Source: Planctomycetota bacterium (GTDB taxonomy: Bacteria; Planctomycetota; Planctomycetia; Pirellulales; Pirellulaceae). Taken from it: a stretch of DNA of 64,000 bases. Every line of letters starts with the position of its first letter. The first letter of the stretch is position 1. The position numbers were made by a program, and so were the translations under genes. The notes under the pieces are model-generated. The model made no database searches. It worked only from the letters and a program-made list of their open reading frames with translations, and was not told where the DNA came from. Below are positions 33,000-43,198 of the stretch, one piece after another. The DNA lies in contig JACNKX010000077.1 in assembly GCA_014381825.1 (NCBI GenBank), positions 62,001 to 126,000 of the forward strand. The letters are read 5' to 3'.

Positions 33000-35921
33000 T
33001 TACCAGCGGAGTGGAGACTGCCAGGATTCTTTAAGATCGGTGATGTTACTATCGATCAGCGACTCGCCGCTAGTGCCAGAAATCGCAACGCGATCAGTGT
33101 CGGTGACTTCGCCAATCTCGGCGTATGGCAGGTCATTTAAGAGTGGTTCGAACTCGGCTTTCTTCTCACCAGCCACTTCGCAGATGAAACGCGAGTTGGA
33201 TTCGGCAAACAGCACGGCGACATCGTATTCGCCGTCAATATCGTTCGGAATATTGGCGAGCGACACAGCCGCGCCCAGGCCGCCGGCAAACGCCATTTCG
33301 GCAATACCAACTGCGAGCCCGCCCTCGCTAAGATCGTGGCACGCTCGGAGGCAGCCAGCTTGGATCGCTTGGTGAATCGCGGCAAACGTTCGCTTGGCAA
33401 CGTCGGTGTTAACTTCTGGCACATTGCCACCCTTCAGTCGTTCGACGAGCGTAAAATGTGATCCGCCGAGTTCGTTACGCGTTAGGCCAATGATATAAAG
33501 CGAGTTGCCGACCTCCTTCAAATCCATGGTCACGCATTTACGAACGTCGTCGACTTGCCCCATGGCGCTGATTAGCAACGACGGTGGAATTGATATGGTT
33601 TGCTTGCCGTTTTCGCCCTCGTAGCTAAACTCGTTGTTCAAGCTGTCTTTGCCGCTGATGAACGGCGTGCCAAAGGCAACCGCCAAGTCGCGACAAGCTA
33701 GCGCGGCTCGCACCAGCGAACCGAGAGTTTCAGGGCGATCGGTATAGCCCCAGCAGAAGTTGTCGAGAATCGAGATGTGACTTGGATCGGCGCCGACGGC
33801 AACGCAGTTGCGAATCGCTTCGTCGATGGCGCTGGCCGCCATATGATACGTATCGAAGTCGCCGTAATGAGGGTTCATTCCGCATGATACTGCGAGCCCG
33901 CGATACGAGTTCAACACGGGACGAACGACAGCGGCATCGCCCGGTCCGTCATTCTCGACGCCAACGAGCGGCTTAATGACACTGCCGCCTTGAACTTCGT
34001 GATCGTATTGGCGAATCACCCATTCCTTGCTGGCGACATTTAACGAACCGAGGATCTTGGCAAGTGTCGCGTTCAGATCGATTGATCCGGGAGCTGGCAA
34101 CTCGAGAGAAACGGATGCGGGAGCCTCGTAAACCGCATCGCGAACGATCGGTGGTCGGCCATCGTGCAGCAGTTCCATCGGTAGATCCGCGACGACGTTG
34201 TCGTTGTATTTCAACTGTAAACGCCCCGTCGCGACAAACTTACCGATGATCGATGCCTCGACGCCTTCGGCTCGACAGAGCGATTCGAACTCGTCCCAAT
34301 TCTCGGGCGGAACGGAGAGCACCATTCGTTCTTGAGCTTCCGAAATCCAAACCTCCGTATAGGACAGACCGTCGTATTTAACTGGCGCCTTGTCGAGCCA
34401 GACTTCCGCACCGGTCTTCTCGCCCATTTCGCCAACGGCACTCGAGAAGCCACCGGCACCGCAGTCGGTGACCGCGCTATACAAACCACGATCGCGGGCT
34501 TGCATAATGACGTCCAGCACCATCTTTTCGGTGATAGCATTTCCGATCTGAACGGCTCCACCAGAAAGGCTTTCACTCTCGCTGGTTAGCTCAGCGGAAC
34601 TGAACGTTGCTCCGTGAATGCCATCACGTCCGGTGCGTCCACCGACCGACACGATCCAGTCGCCAGCCATGACTTCCTTGCTCGATTTGTCGCGCGGAAT
34701 GAGACCAACGTCTCCGCAATAGACAAGCGGATTGCCTAGGTAACGATCGTCGAAGTAAATCGCTCCGTTGACCGTCGGAATCCCCATCCGATTCCCGTAA
34801 TCGCGAACTCCCGACACGACACCCTTCATGACTCGTCGCGGATGAAGCACACCGGGTGGCAAGTCACTGGTTGAAATGTCGGGGGGGGCGAAGCAGAAGA
34901 CATCCGTGTTACAAATCGGCTTCGCCCCCAACCCTGTTCCCATCGGATCTCGAATCACGCCGCCTATTCCGGTGTTCGCTCCGCCATAAGGCTCGAGAGC
35001 GGACGGATGATTATGCGTTTCGACTTTGAATACAACGTTGTAGTCTTCGTCGAACCGCACGATCCCGGCGTTGTCTTCAAAGACGCTGACACACCAATCG
35101 TCTTCGCCAAGGTCGCGGCGGATCTGCCCGGTGGCGGCAAAGATCGTTTCTTTGAGCATGTTCTCGAATCGCTGCTCGCCATTCTCGTCGCGGTAAGCAA
35201 TTCGTCCGGCGAGCGTCTTGTGACTGCAGTGCTCGCTCCAAGTCTGCGCAATTGATTCAAGTTCCGCATCGGTCGGGTCTCGGCCAAGTTCGCGAAAGTA
35301 GTTCTGGATCGTTTGCATCTCGACCAGTGTCAAATACAGCTGACCTTCGCGGCTGAGTCGCGTAAGCCCGTCGTTGTCCAAGTCGCGAATCGCCACGTGA
35401 AGCAACTTGAATTCGTACGGCGAACCGAGCTGCAACCGGTTCAATTCAAGCGCTCCCACGACGACTTGCTCAATCGAATCATTGGCGAGAATCCGCGACG
35501 AGAGAGTCGATACGGTCTCCGGCGAAGACTCAGGAATCCAGAACTTCCGAAAGGTACGAACCGCTTCGACTTGCATGCCGAAATCCGCAATCGCGTTGAG
35601 CGCACTGTCTGCAACAGGATCCATCACGCCAGGCTTCAACATGACATGCAGCAACTGCGGCTTGCCATTGGGCGGCTCGCTTAATCGTTGATCACCGGCG
35701 CGAGCAACCACGGTTCGTTCAACGACGCCGTCGGCAAACAATTCACGAGCGAGCTGGATCGCCTGGGTTTCGTCAAGTTCGCCCTGTACCAGAAAGCCGC
35801 GAGCTGCAGTGACCGACAAATCGCTCGCTAATTCGAGGTCGGCGGCATCACCAGCAACAGCGTCGCCAAGTCGATCGGGTTGGCCTTCGCCCGGATAGAT
35901 ATCAATTTCCCAAAGAGTCAC
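33000..35921 (-). CDS. purL: PurS-PurL fusion: phosphoribosylformylglycinamidine synthase
   Basis: A 973-residue synthase subunit converting FGAR to FGAM with ATP and ammonia. The catalytic PurL part starts near residue 190, with the signature [14 protein letters not shown] and [19 protein letters not shown]. In front are two PurS-like ferredoxin-fold segments, about 1-75 and 88-160 (second: [20 protein letters not shown]), so PurS is fused rather than separate. No stand-alone purS was found nearby. GTG at 35921 is chosen because AGGAAAG precedes it and it then overlaps the tyrA end by only 20 bp; an upstream in-frame start would overlap by 110. The order is tyrA-purSL-purQ. Confidence 0.93.
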   Translation of the reverse strand: MTLWEIDIYPGEGQPDRLGDAVAGDAADLELASDLSVTAARGFLVQGELDETQAIQLARELFADGVVERTVVARAGDQRLSEPPNGKPQLLHVMLKPGVMDPVADSALNAIADFGMQVEAVRTFRKFWIPESSPETVSTLSSRILANDSIEQVVVGALELNRLQLGSPYEFKLLHVAIRDLDNDGLTRLSREGQLYLTLVEMQTIQNYFRELGRDPTDAELESIAQTWSEHCSHKTLAGRIAYRDENGEQRFENMLKETIFAATGQIRRDLGEDDWCVSVFEDNAGIVRFDEDYNVVFKVETHNHPSALEPYGGANTGIGGVIRDPMGTGLGAKPICNTDVFCFAPPDISTSDLPPGVLHPRRVMKGVVSGVRDYGNRMGIPTVNGAIYFDDRYLGNPLVYCGDVGLIPRDKSSKEVMAGDWIVSVGGRTGRDGIHGATFSSAELTSESESLSGGAVQIGNAITEKMVLDVIMQARDRGLYSAVTDCGAGGFSSAVGEMGEKTGAEVWLDKAPVKYDGLSYTEVWISEAQERMVLSVPPENWDEFESLCRAEGVEASIIGKFVATGRLQLKYNDNVVADLPMELLHDGRPPIVRDAVYEAPASVSLELPAPGSIDLNATLAKILGSLNVASKEWVIRQYDHEVQGGSVIKPLVGVENDGPGDAAVVRPVLNSYRGLAVSCGMNPHYGDFDTYHMAASAIDEAIRNCVAVGADPSHISILDNFCWGYTDRPETLGSLVRAALACRDLAVAFGTPFISGKDSLNNEFSYEGENGKQTISIPPSLLISAMGQVDDVRKCVTMDLKEVGNSLYIIGLTRNELGGSHFTLVERLKGGNVPEVNTDVAKRTFAAIHQAIQAGCLRACHDLSEGGLAVGIAEMAFAGGLGAAVSLANIPNDIDGEYDVAVLFAESNSRFICEVAGEKKAEFEPLLNDLPYAEIGEVTDTDRVAISGTSGESLIDSNITDLKESWQSPLRW

Positions 35922-36756
35922 GGCTTTGCTTTCCTGCTTCCAGCAGTTGAAGGATCTTTTGTTGGTCGTCTCGTTCGAGTGCGCGACGAAACGAAGCGAG
36001 CACTTTCTCAAACTTATCTAATGACTTCAAGACGCCCGCCCGATTCTCGACAAGGATCTGTCGCCAGAGTTCGGGATCGCCGCTCGCGATGCGTGTCGTA
36101 TCGAGCCAACCGGTCGAGGCCAACTGTAATTCCGCGTCGGGCGTTGCGGCGGCGAGCGAGGAAGCCACTAGGTGCGGCATGTGGCTGATCGCAGCAACCG
36201 ACCGATCATGGTCCTTTGGCGACATGCGAACCACGTTGGACCCGAGCTGTTTCCAGAATCGTTCGACTTGTCTAGCAGCTGCCTCGTTGGTCAGCTTCGA
36301 CGGCGTGACCACTGCCACACGGCCCTTAAACAAGTCAGCTTGAGCATGCGCGGGACCGGTCTTCTCGCTGCCTGCCATCGGGTGGCTGCCGACAAATGCG
36401 ACTTCATTCGACGAACGATTCAGAGCCGCGTCAACCACTCGCACGATTTCGAGTTTTGTGCTGCCGACATCGGTAATAACGGCACTCGAGGGGCAACTCA
36501 CAGCGGCGTCCACAGCGAACGCCGCAATTTCTTCAACCGGAGTGCAGATGACAATCAACTGAGAACCGCGAACACCTCGGGACAAATCAGTCGTTGTCGA
36601 TGTGACCGCGCCTCGCTGTCGCGCTTTACGCAAGGTCGAAGATCGACGTCCAACGCCAATCACGAATTCCGCGAGACCTCGCTCGCGCAACGCCAACCCA
36701 ATGGACGCGCCAATGAGTCCGACGCCAACGATCGTTACCGATTCCCAACGCTGCAT
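35902..36756 (-). CDS. tyrA: Prephenate dehydrogenase
   Basis: A 284-residue NAD(P)-dependent enzyme of tyrosine synthesis that oxidatively decarboxylates prephenate (or arogenate). The Rossmann motif [20 protein letters not shown] is at the N-terminus, with [12 protein letters not shown] and [16 protein letters not shown] following, the latter holding the catalytic His. There is no chorismate mutase or ACT domain. ATG at 36756 gives the usual short lead-in; ATG at 36768 and a much longer form are also open, and the ribosome site does not settle it. It overlaps the purL start, so the purine genes are likely co-transcribed with it. Confidence 0.9.
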   Translation of the reverse strand: MQRWESVTIVGVGLIGASIGLALRERGLAEFVIGVGRRSSTLRKARQRGAVTSTTTDLSRGVRGSQLIVICTPVEEIAAFAVDAAVSCPSSAVITDVGSTKLEIVRVVDAALNRSSNEVAFVGSHPMAGSEKTGPAHAQADLFKGRVAVVTPSKLTNEAAARQVERFWKQLGSNVVRMSPKDHDRSVAAISHMPHLVASSLAAATPDAELQLASTGWLDTTRIASGDPELWRQILVENRAGVLKSLDKFEKVLASFRRALERDDQQKILQLLEAGKQSRDSLGN

Positions 36757-36998
36757 AACTCGCCGCATCCCTATAAGATGCGGAGATTCTAACAGATGCT
36801 CGGCAGCTTGCCTTGGGGGTGGGACTGGCCTTTGATGGGCCAGAATACTAACCATCGTCCGGGCCAATGGAGCTCAACTGTCGGATAAAAAAACCGCTCA
36901 ACTGGGCCGGAAAATGAGTAGCATCCAAGTGGCCGTTCATGTTAAATTATTCAATGGACTGTGACGAACTCCTCTTTGGTAGATTCGGTGATGAAGTA

Positions 36999-37571
36999 AT
37001 GAATGACGACAACTCTGACTTTCGAGATGTATTAGATCGTGTGTGCGCCGGTTCGGACGAAGCCTCGTAGGAGCTGATTGACCGCTATGGCCCGCACATT
37101 CAACGAGTCATTCGTCGCAGGCTGAATCAAAAGATGCGATCAAAGTTTGACTCACTCGACTTCGTGCAAATGGTCTGGGCATCGATCTTCACCGAACGCG
37201 ATAAGTTGGCCGAATTCCGCGAGCCAACCGATCTTATCAAGTACTTGTCAACGATCGCTCAACGCAAGCTCCTGCAAGAGTCTCGTCGTCGACTCCAGGG
37301 CCAAAAGCACAACATTGGACGAGAGCGTGCGCTGGTTGCCGAAACAGAAGACGAATCCACTTACGTCCGCAAGTCCAACACACCCAGCCAGATTGTGATG
37401 GCGAAGGATCGCTTGGAGGTAATGATGAGCGATCGTTCGGAACGAGACCGTCGCGTCGTCGAGCTACGGATGGATGGGCTTACATTCGTCGAGATCGCCG
37501 ATCAACTCGAAATCAACGAACGAACTGCGCGGGACGTCATCGAAAAGTTGGCACTTGTCGAGACGGCTTAG
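36999..37571 (+). pseudogene. ECF sigma factor gene interrupted by an in-frame TAG
   Basis: Read from ATG 36999, the frame encodes a planctomycete-type ECF sigma factor: codons 1-23, then TAG at 37068-37070, then ELIDRYGPHIQRVIRRRLNQ and on without a stop to 37571. The frame is continuous and both sides of the TAG match one protein, so a single substitution (probably TGG Trp to TAG) explains it. Region 2 is SKFDSLDFVQMVWASIFTER, and region 4 ends with GLTFVEIADQLEINERTARD, a normal helix-turn-helix. If translation restarts at Met46 (37134), a 145-residue form without the extreme N-terminus results. It sits 123 bp before a Ser/Thr kinase gene, a pairing typical of planctomycetes. A sequencing error is the alternative. 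Confidence 0.8.
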
Positions 37572-37694
37572 CAACGGCCGAGAAGTGATTGTCGTCGCGG
37601 TGACTTTCAGTTTCCGCCTAGGTAGCAAACTCGATGGCGGCTGGAAGCCACCACTACTTCAAGATCGGACATCTAATTCTCGGGCGGTCCTTAG

Positions 37695-39899
37695 ATGAAA
37701 GAAGTTGATACGGTACGAGCGACTCAGGCCGCTGTTCAGAGCGTGAAATCGACGTGGCGGGCTGCGCCCCACGACCAGCAGCGGCCGGTTGCCATTTCTG
37801 CCGAGTGTCTCGCAAAAGAGAAACTGCTCGACGAAGCCTTGAACAAATACTGCGAGTTGCTGGACGAAGGCACGGCACCGCCACCGAAGCAGTTCTCCGA
37901 ACAGTATCCCAATTACCGCCATTCACTGTGTCGACTGCTTGACGTCGAACTCGCGATGGCAGGGGAACCGGAGTTGGAGGACGCTCTTGAAGAGGCGTGG
38001 CCAAAGCCGATGCAGTCGTTTTTGGGCTACGAGATCATTCACGAGTTGGGAATCGGAGCCTTTGCACGAGTTTATCTCGCCGCTGAGACAGCGTTAGGCG
38101 GGCGACTCGTCGCCATCAAAGTTTCACCGTACGCCAGCGATGAAGCAGAGACATTGGCGAAGCTGACTCATCCAAATATCGTTCCCATTTTTTCCGTGCA
38201 ACAGGAGAAAGAAACGGAGATGACGGCCGTATGTATGCCGTATCGCGGCAGCACGACCCTAGCGGATCTTCTGGAGTCTGGTTTCACTGAAGGAAGGCCA
38301 CCGGCATCGGCAAGAGTCATCACCCAAGTACCGCAGGATCGCGAACCCGTGGTTGGCTTTGTTGAGCGCGCGCTCAAAGAGAACAAAATCGATCCAATAC
38401 TAAAGCGCGGCCGCTACGTCGACGGAATCGTTCGACTTGGAATTCAAATGGCCGAGGCGCTTGCATACACTCACGAGCGCGGCATCTTGCATCGCGATCT
38501 CAAGCTATCGAATGTCCTGCTAACACCCGCTGGCATCCCGATGCTGCTGGACTTCAATCTCGCCAGCGATATCGAGTCTGGTGCGCGGCGGCTTGGGGGC
38601 ACGCTGCCATACATGCCGCCTGAACAAATTCGGGACGCGCATCTTCGACCGCTTCAGTCAGACAATCCCGGCGATCCTAGATCAGACATTTTTTCGTTGG
38701 GTGTCATTCTCTACGAGTTGCTGACCGGCAAACTGCCATTCGGCGACCCACCGGCATCCATGTCGCCATCCGAAGCCGCCACGGAGTACATGAAGCTTCA
38801 AGAGCGAAAACCGACGCCTATCGCGAAGTTGAACCCACAGGTCAGTCCCGCGCTCGCAAAGACGATTGATCGATGCTTGTCGCTTGATATCGAGAAGCGA
38901 CCAAAGTCGGCAGCCGATTTGGCAAAGAGACTGAGGCGACAGTTTGGCTGGGGCGCATGGCTGAACCGATATCGCGTCTTGTTTCTAGTGCTTGTTGCCG
39001 TCGCGATGTTAGCCGCTGCGAATCGAATTCGTGCTTCCTTGGACCGCGTTCCCGATTACGAAAGGCATATGGAAGCAGCGGTGACGGCGCTTGAAGCCGA
39101 AGATTTCGAGAATGCGATTAGATACTTCGATAAAGCCGAAGAAGCTGAAGGCCGTGAGACGGTTTCCATATTGTTCGGGCGCGGATACGCGTCTCAGCAT
39201 GCAGGAAAGCTGCGGACTGCGCTGGACGAATTTAAGAAAGCGTGCAAATTGACATCTAACCCGCTAGTAACGGACTGCTACGCATACACTGCGGCCGTTG
39301 GCGGAGAACGCCATAGCGCAATAGGTCATTACCAACGACCGCTACAACATCGAGGAGTCGATAATCCAGATTCGAATACAGCAATGCGGTTTGTGTCTTG
39401 CGGTTACTGCAAGTTTACTCACAATCGGGAGAAACCTAGTACGGCGATACCTTACTTGACAAAGGCAATTGAAGTCGACCCGAAGCTGCAAATCGCTTTT
39501 CATGTCCGTGCTGAACTAAAGTTAGAATCGCTAGACCCTGAGCGCCGACCAATCGAAGATGCGATAGCAGATATCGAAGACGCCGTTCGACTTGGCTCCG
39601 GATACGGAGAACTTCACTGCGACGCAGCGCGCATCTACGCAGTCGCAGCGATCAACGACTCTGCGTATCTTACGAAAGTGAAAGAGCATCTGCGTGGAGC
39701 GCTCATGCTGGGAATGTCTCCGATCTATTTGAAGGCGCGCGTTGAATTGAGGCCGTGGCGAGACGAAAGTTGGTTCGTGGAAACACTGGATCTCACGCGG
39801 CCCACTTCCGCCACCCGACCGTACTCCCTCGGTCGCCGAGCGTTGCTCGAACGATCGATTCCGGAAGTCACCAGATGGCTGCGCGGCACATTCGAGTAA
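37695..39899 (+). CDS. Membrane Ser/Thr protein kinase with TPR-rich exterior
   Basis: A 734-residue Hanks-type kinase. Residues about 110-415 are the kinase domain: Gly loop LGIGAFARVYLA, VAIK lysine, HRDLKLSNVLL (Asp near 267), metal loop DFNLAS (about 286) where Asn replaces the Gly of DFG, and MPPEQ. A transmembrane segment (about 425-440) follows, and the rest contains TPR-like repeats (EAEDFENAIRYFDKAEEAEG) outside the cell membrane. DFN in place of DFG is seen in other planctomycete kinases and leaves the essential Asp. It lies just downstream of the ECF gene, and kinases of this type are thought to act on the linked ECF pathway. Confidence 0.93.
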   Translation: MKEVDTVRATQAAVQSVKSTWRAAPHDQQRPVAISAECLAKEKLLDEALNKYCELLDEGTAPPPKQFSEQYPNYRHSLCRLLDVELAMAGEPELEDALEEAWPKPMQSFLGYEIIHELGIGAFARVYLAAETALGGRLVAIKVSPYASDEAETLAKLTHPNIVPIFSVQQEKETEMTAVCMPYRGSTTLADLLESGFTEGRPPASARVITQVPQDREPVVGFVERALKENKIDPILKRGRYVDGIVRLGIQMAEALAYTHERGILHRDLKLSNVLLTPAGIPMLLDFNLASDIESGARRLGGTLPYMPPEQIRDAHLRPLQSDNPGDPRSDIFSLGVILYELLTGKLPFGDPPASMSPSEAATEYMKLQERKPTPIAKLNPQVSPALAKTIDRCLSLDIEKRPKSAADLAKRLRRQFGWGAWLNRYRVLFLVLVAVAMLAAANRIRASLDRVPDYERHMEAAVTALEAEDFENAIRYFDKAEEAEGRETVSILFGRGYASQHAGKLRTALDEFKKACKLTSNPLVTDCYAYTAAVGGERHSAIGHYQRPLQHRGVDNPDSNTAMRFVSCGYCKFTHNREKPSTAIPYLTKAIEVDPKLQIAFHVRAELKLESLDPERRPIEDAIADIEDAVRLGSGYGELHCDAARIYAVAAINDSAYLTKVKEHLRGALMLGMSPIYLKARVELRPWRDESWFVETLDLTRPTSATRPYSLGRRALLERSIPEVTRWLRGTFE

Positions 39900-39925
39900 C
39901 ACACCCGCGGCAACGACATCATTCG

Positions 39926-40300
39926 TTATGTGCCGGAAAGTTCCTCTTCAATTGTTTCAGACGTTGCGGTGGTCGTTGAAGCTGTAAACGTGATCGTATC
40001 GCCAGCGACTGCATCAAAATCGAACTCGAATGTACCGTCGTAGTCCGTTGTGGTACTCAGTCCGAAAATCACCCCGCCAAAGTCGATATCGGCAATTTCG
40101 TTCTCTTCTTCGTTAACATCCACCTGACCATAGATCGTCCAGGTTCCGCTTCCCCCATTGTCATCGATGGTATAGTCCGTGATTTCCAGAGCAGATGCGA
40201 CTTGGGGCACTAATCCAAGTCCCAATATGGCCAATGCTAGGGCGAGGTAACGAAGAATCGAGTTACCAGTTGTCCGGGTGGGGATAAAATGTGTGCGCAT
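39926..40300 (-). CDS. Small secreted beta-rich protein
   Basis: A 124-residue protein with a clear signal peptide (MRTHFIPTR..., hydrophobic core ILRYLALALAILGLGLV, cleavage after ASA near residue 38). The mature part is acidic, Thr/Asp-rich and beta-rich (YTIDDNGGSGTWTIYGQVDV), like a single Ig-like or bacterial surface module. No family is named. ATG at 40300 has AAGGAG 7 bp upstream. Two TTGCGCAA palindromes lie just upstream. It is convergent with the kinase gene across 26 bp. Function unknown. Confidence 0.75.
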   Translation of the reverse strand: MRTHFIPTRTTGNSILRYLALALAILGLGLVPQVASALEITDYTIDDNGGSGTWTIYGQVDVNEEENEIADIDFGGVIFGLSTTTDYDGTFEFDFDAVAGDTITFTASTTTATSETIEEELSGT

Positions 40301-40812
40301 AGCTTTCTCCTTGTTGTTGATCAAATTGCGCAAAAACATTGCGCAAGGGTCAGAGTGAGCCCCAAAGACGCTGACCGAGTCCAGCTATGAGCCAAACTCT
40401 CTCGTCACATATCGAGATGCCAGCGGACTTGTCTTTTGAAAAAGACGCTACGGATTCAAAAAACGAAGTAGTAAAGTCTCAATCGTGGGGTGTGCGGCGT
40501 GCAGCATGTGACCGTCGGGGATGCTGCGCCGCTCGAGCGAGCGAGCGTTCTGCCCCTCGCAGTAACTATCCCCAACGATCTACATGTTCGAGGGCGGCAA
40601 ACGACCGCTCTCTAATAACATCTATTGAAAAACGGGGACGAAACCGGGTCGGAATTCCGGAGAATCTTGCTACTATTTTCCGGCGTCGTCATAACTGCTG
40701 AAGAAGTAGTCAGTTATAACGCGTGGAAGAGGCGACTTTTTCTTCGAGTCGAGACATTCAGCCAGACGAAATACCACCAAGAGGAGTGGTTCGATGAGGT
40801 AGTCTAGGAGTT
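40301..40812. other. 512-bp intergenic region
   Basis: This lies upstream of the small secreted protein gene. Apart from the TTGCGCAA pair at its left edge I see no gene, promoter or structured RNA. The short overlapping frames have unlike translations and no ribosome sites. Confidence 0.6.
40326..40346 (-). promoter_or_regulatory. Tandem TTGCGCAA palindromes before the secreted protein gene
   Basis: Two copies of the self-complementary octamer TTGCGCAA lie at 40326-40333 and 40339-40346, 13 bp centre to centre, 26 bp before the ATG. The position, close to the start or in the leader, suggests an operator or an RNA hairpin. The two octamers can also pair with each other around a 5-nt loop. 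Confidence 0.5.
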
Positions 40813-41676
40813 TTAGAGGCGAATTCTCGAAGAGAAATTCGGGGCGTCCGCAGATCGGTTTGCGATCTCAGTCACGCGAGCACGGCGGCGCGTTTCTTCA
40901 AACGGTAACAACGTGTCGAGCAGACCAAGTTCGTAGGCTAGAGCATCCGAGTAGCCTGGCAAGAGAACTCTCACATCGTAGGGAATTCGACCGGGACGGA
41001 GTCGATTGAGATGACTGACGATGTTGGTCGTGCAGTTGTTGCTGAGCGTGTCGTAGAACTCGGGCACTTCGGCCAACTGATTTACACGCTGCATCACGTC
41101 CATGAACAGATCTCGCGATTGCTCCGGCGTGGCGATCGTCCTGTAAACGTAAACTTCGTCGCCTCGGTGTTTGGTGCGACGCAAGATTGCATCGCGTTCA
41201 TCGGCAACCACGTACATCAGCTCGTACTGCCGCAATTCACCCAGGATGGGCGAATATTCTTCATCCTTCTCTAATCTCGCCTCGGCCGAGACAGCAAGAT
41301 GTTCACCGTCCTCAAAACCAAAGCTGAGCATCGTGTGCGCGAGACTTGGCGAGTCCTTGAAAGGGACGACAATGAAGTCCACAAATCGAAGCTGCTGTAG
41401 ATCGAATTGTTTGTCGTAGTAGTTCACGACATAGTCCGCGTCCGACTCGTAGGCACAATGGCGGATGTTCCGCACTGTAACCTGCTCGTCACGAATGTCC
41501 GCGTGGGGAAGAACCGCGAGATCCAGCCTCCAATCTCGATCGTGAGATGGATTGAGTAGCTTCGCCGCTGACAGCGATGCGGGAAGACTCGATGATGAGA
41601 TTGCGCCGCCCGGTCGCGACGCGAGGGTCTGACACCCCGCCAAAAGAATCGTCGACAGCCAGAAAAAGCGGACCAT
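40813..41676 (-). CDS. DUF4105 family lipoprotein
   Basis: A 287-residue protein with a lipobox (LLAGC, Cys near 15), then a domain of the DUF4105/Lnb N-terminal periplasmic type. The hallmark is EFYDTLSNNCTTNIVSHLNR, with the Asn-Cys-Thr motif of a papain-like or NlpC-like cysteine hydrolase fold, and a His in SFGFEDGEHLAVSAEAR may be the partner. It is expected to be periplasmic. DUF4105 homologues often occur with membrane proteins in several phyla, but here the gene is alone. No ribosome site is evident. Family call is good; activity unknown. Confidence 0.85.
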   Translation of the reverse strand: MVRFFWLSTILLAGCQTLASRPGGAISSSSLPASLSAAKLLNPSHDRDWRLDLAVLPHADIRDEQVTVRNIRHCAYESDADYVVNYYDKQFDLQQLRFVDFIVVPFKDSPSLAHTMLSFGFEDGEHLAVSAEARLEKDEEYSPILGELRQYELMYVVADERDAILRRTKHRGDEVYVYRTIATPEQSRDLFMDVMQRVNQLAEVPEFYDTLSNNCTTNIVSHLNRLRPGRIPYDVRVLLPGYSDALAYELGLLDTLLPFEETRRRARVTEIANRSADAPNFSSRIRL

Positions 41677-41838
41677 GAATGCTAGCGGCGCAAGCGACAG
41701 TCGTTTTATGCGGCTGCGCGAGCGCTTCGATCATTACTCACCCCCTGCGAGTAGAAGAGTCTGGCCTTTTAGCGTCCGCCATCAAACCACGCAATAGATT
41801 TCGCAGCGAAATAAGCGATGAAGCGATGGGCGGCGCGC

Positions 41839-43164
41839 TTAGGATTGGCGCTCTCGAAGCTTCGCCCGAATGCTGGCAAGACGCTTGCCTAACTCCTTTT
41901 CAAAGCCACGGTCGACAGGGCGGTAGTATTCTCGTTCGACTCCCAGATAGTCTTGAGCGGCGACACCGTCCTCTGCGTTATGTGCGTATTCGTATCCGTC
42001 GCCGTGCCCAAGTTGCTTCGCTCCGCTGTAGTGGGCGTCGCGCAAGTAAACGGGAACGGGAATCAAGCGGCCTTCGCGCACGTCGCCGAGCGCTTCGCCG
42101 ATCGCAACCGTCGCGGCATTCGACTTGGGAGCACAGGCGAGATAGGTCACACACTGTGACAACGTCAATTGACACTCGGGCAGCCCGACGAACTCACATG
42201 CCTGCATGGCGGCAACGGCCAACGGCAACGCGTGTGGATCCGCATTACCGACGTCTTCGCTGGCGAGTATCACCAGTCGCCGACAGAGAAAACGAACATC
42301 CTCGCCCGCTTCAAGCATCCGAGCCAACCAATACAGCCCGGCGTCTGGGTCGCTTCCGCGAATGCTCTTGATCAGGGCGCTTGCCGCGTCGTAATGCGAG
42401 TCCCCAGTCGCATCGTACTCGACTGCCTTCTTCTGTACGGACTCTTGCGCCAATTCGCGAGTGAACCGAAGCGGACGCTCGTCGCTCGACAAGACACCGA
42501 TCTCCAAGGCAGACAGGGCTCTCCTTGCGTCGCCGTCACAAACATCGGCCAGAAAATCGAGCGAGTTATCATCGATCTCGACTTGGTGCTTGGCGAGTCC
42601 TCGTTCGCGATCGCCGAGCGCTCGCAGCAACAACGCCTTGATATCATCTTGCGATAACGGTTGGAACTGAAAGATCTGGCTACGGCTTACCAGCGCGTTG
42701 ACAACTGCAAAGAACGGATTCGCGGTCGTCGCGCCGACCAAGGTGACGATTCCATCTTCGACGTCAGGTAGCAACGCATCTTGTTGCGTCTTGTTAAAGC
42801 GATGGATTTCGTCGATGAACAGCAGAGTCCTTCGCCCGCCCGTCGCCGCCTCGTCGCGTGCCTCCTGAAGAACTTCGCGTAAATCTTTCACTCCACTCGT
42901 GACGGCGCTCAGTTGTCGAAAGCGGCTCTTCGTTTCGGTTGCCATCAACCGGGCCAGAGTCGTCTTCCCGGTTCCTGGTGGCCCGTAAAAGATCACCGAA
43001 CCAAGTCGATTCGCCTTGAGCAACCGGCGCAGCAACTTGCCTTCGCCCAGGAAGTGCTGCTGCCCAACAAACTCCTCCAACTTCCTCGGCCGCATCCGCG
43101 CCGCCAGCGGCTGTACCGCACGAAGATTTACGGCTTCCGATTGTTCAAACAAGGATTTCGCCAT
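41839..43164 (-). CDS. rarA: Replication-associated recombination protein A (AAA+ ATPase)
   Basis: A 441-residue RarA/MgsA/WRNIP1-type ATPase that acts at stalled replication forks. Walker A is YGPPGTGKTTLA, Walker B LLFIDEIHRF, then LVGATTANPFF as sensor region. The C-terminal part carries the MgsA_C pattern YDAASALIKSIRGSDPDAGL with the later YAHNAEDGVAAQDYL. ATG at 43164 (MAKSLFEQ) is chosen; the longer form adds 24 unlikely residues. It starts 35 bp after an SDR gene on the same strand, and co-transcription with it is likely. Function is well supported. Confidence 0.94.
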   Translation of the reverse strand: MAKSLFEQSEAVNLRAVQPLAARMRPRKLEEFVGQQHFLGEGKLLRRLLKANRLGSVIFYGPPGTGKTTLARLMATETKSRFRQLSAVTSGVKDLREVLQEARDEAATGGRRTLLFIDEIHRFNKTQQDALLPDVEDGIVTLVGATTANPFFAVVNALVSRSQIFQFQPLSQDDIKALLLRALGDRERGLAKHQVEIDDNSLDFLADVCDGDARRALSALEIGVLSSDERPLRFTRELAQESVQKKAVEYDATGDSHYDAASALIKSIRGSDPDAGLYWLARMLEAGEDVRFLCRRLVILASEDVGNADPHALPLAVAAMQACEFVGLPECQLTLSQCVTYLACAPKSNAATVAIGEALGDVREGRLIPVPVYLRDAHYSGAKQLGHGDGYEYAHNAEDGVAAQDYLGVEREYYRPVDRGFEKELGKRLASIRAKLRERQS

Positions 43165-43198
43165 GCGAGCAGTATATCGTACGAATCGTCGCGTGGCC

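Noticed and set aside
36172-36792. Plus-strand open frame of 206 codons
   Set aside because: Antisense to tyrA; the translation is Arg/Asn-rich and lacks any domain pattern.
40387-40701. 104-codon open frame in the 40.3-40.8 kb gap
   Set aside because: No ribosome site, composition unlike neighbours, no recognisable pattern.
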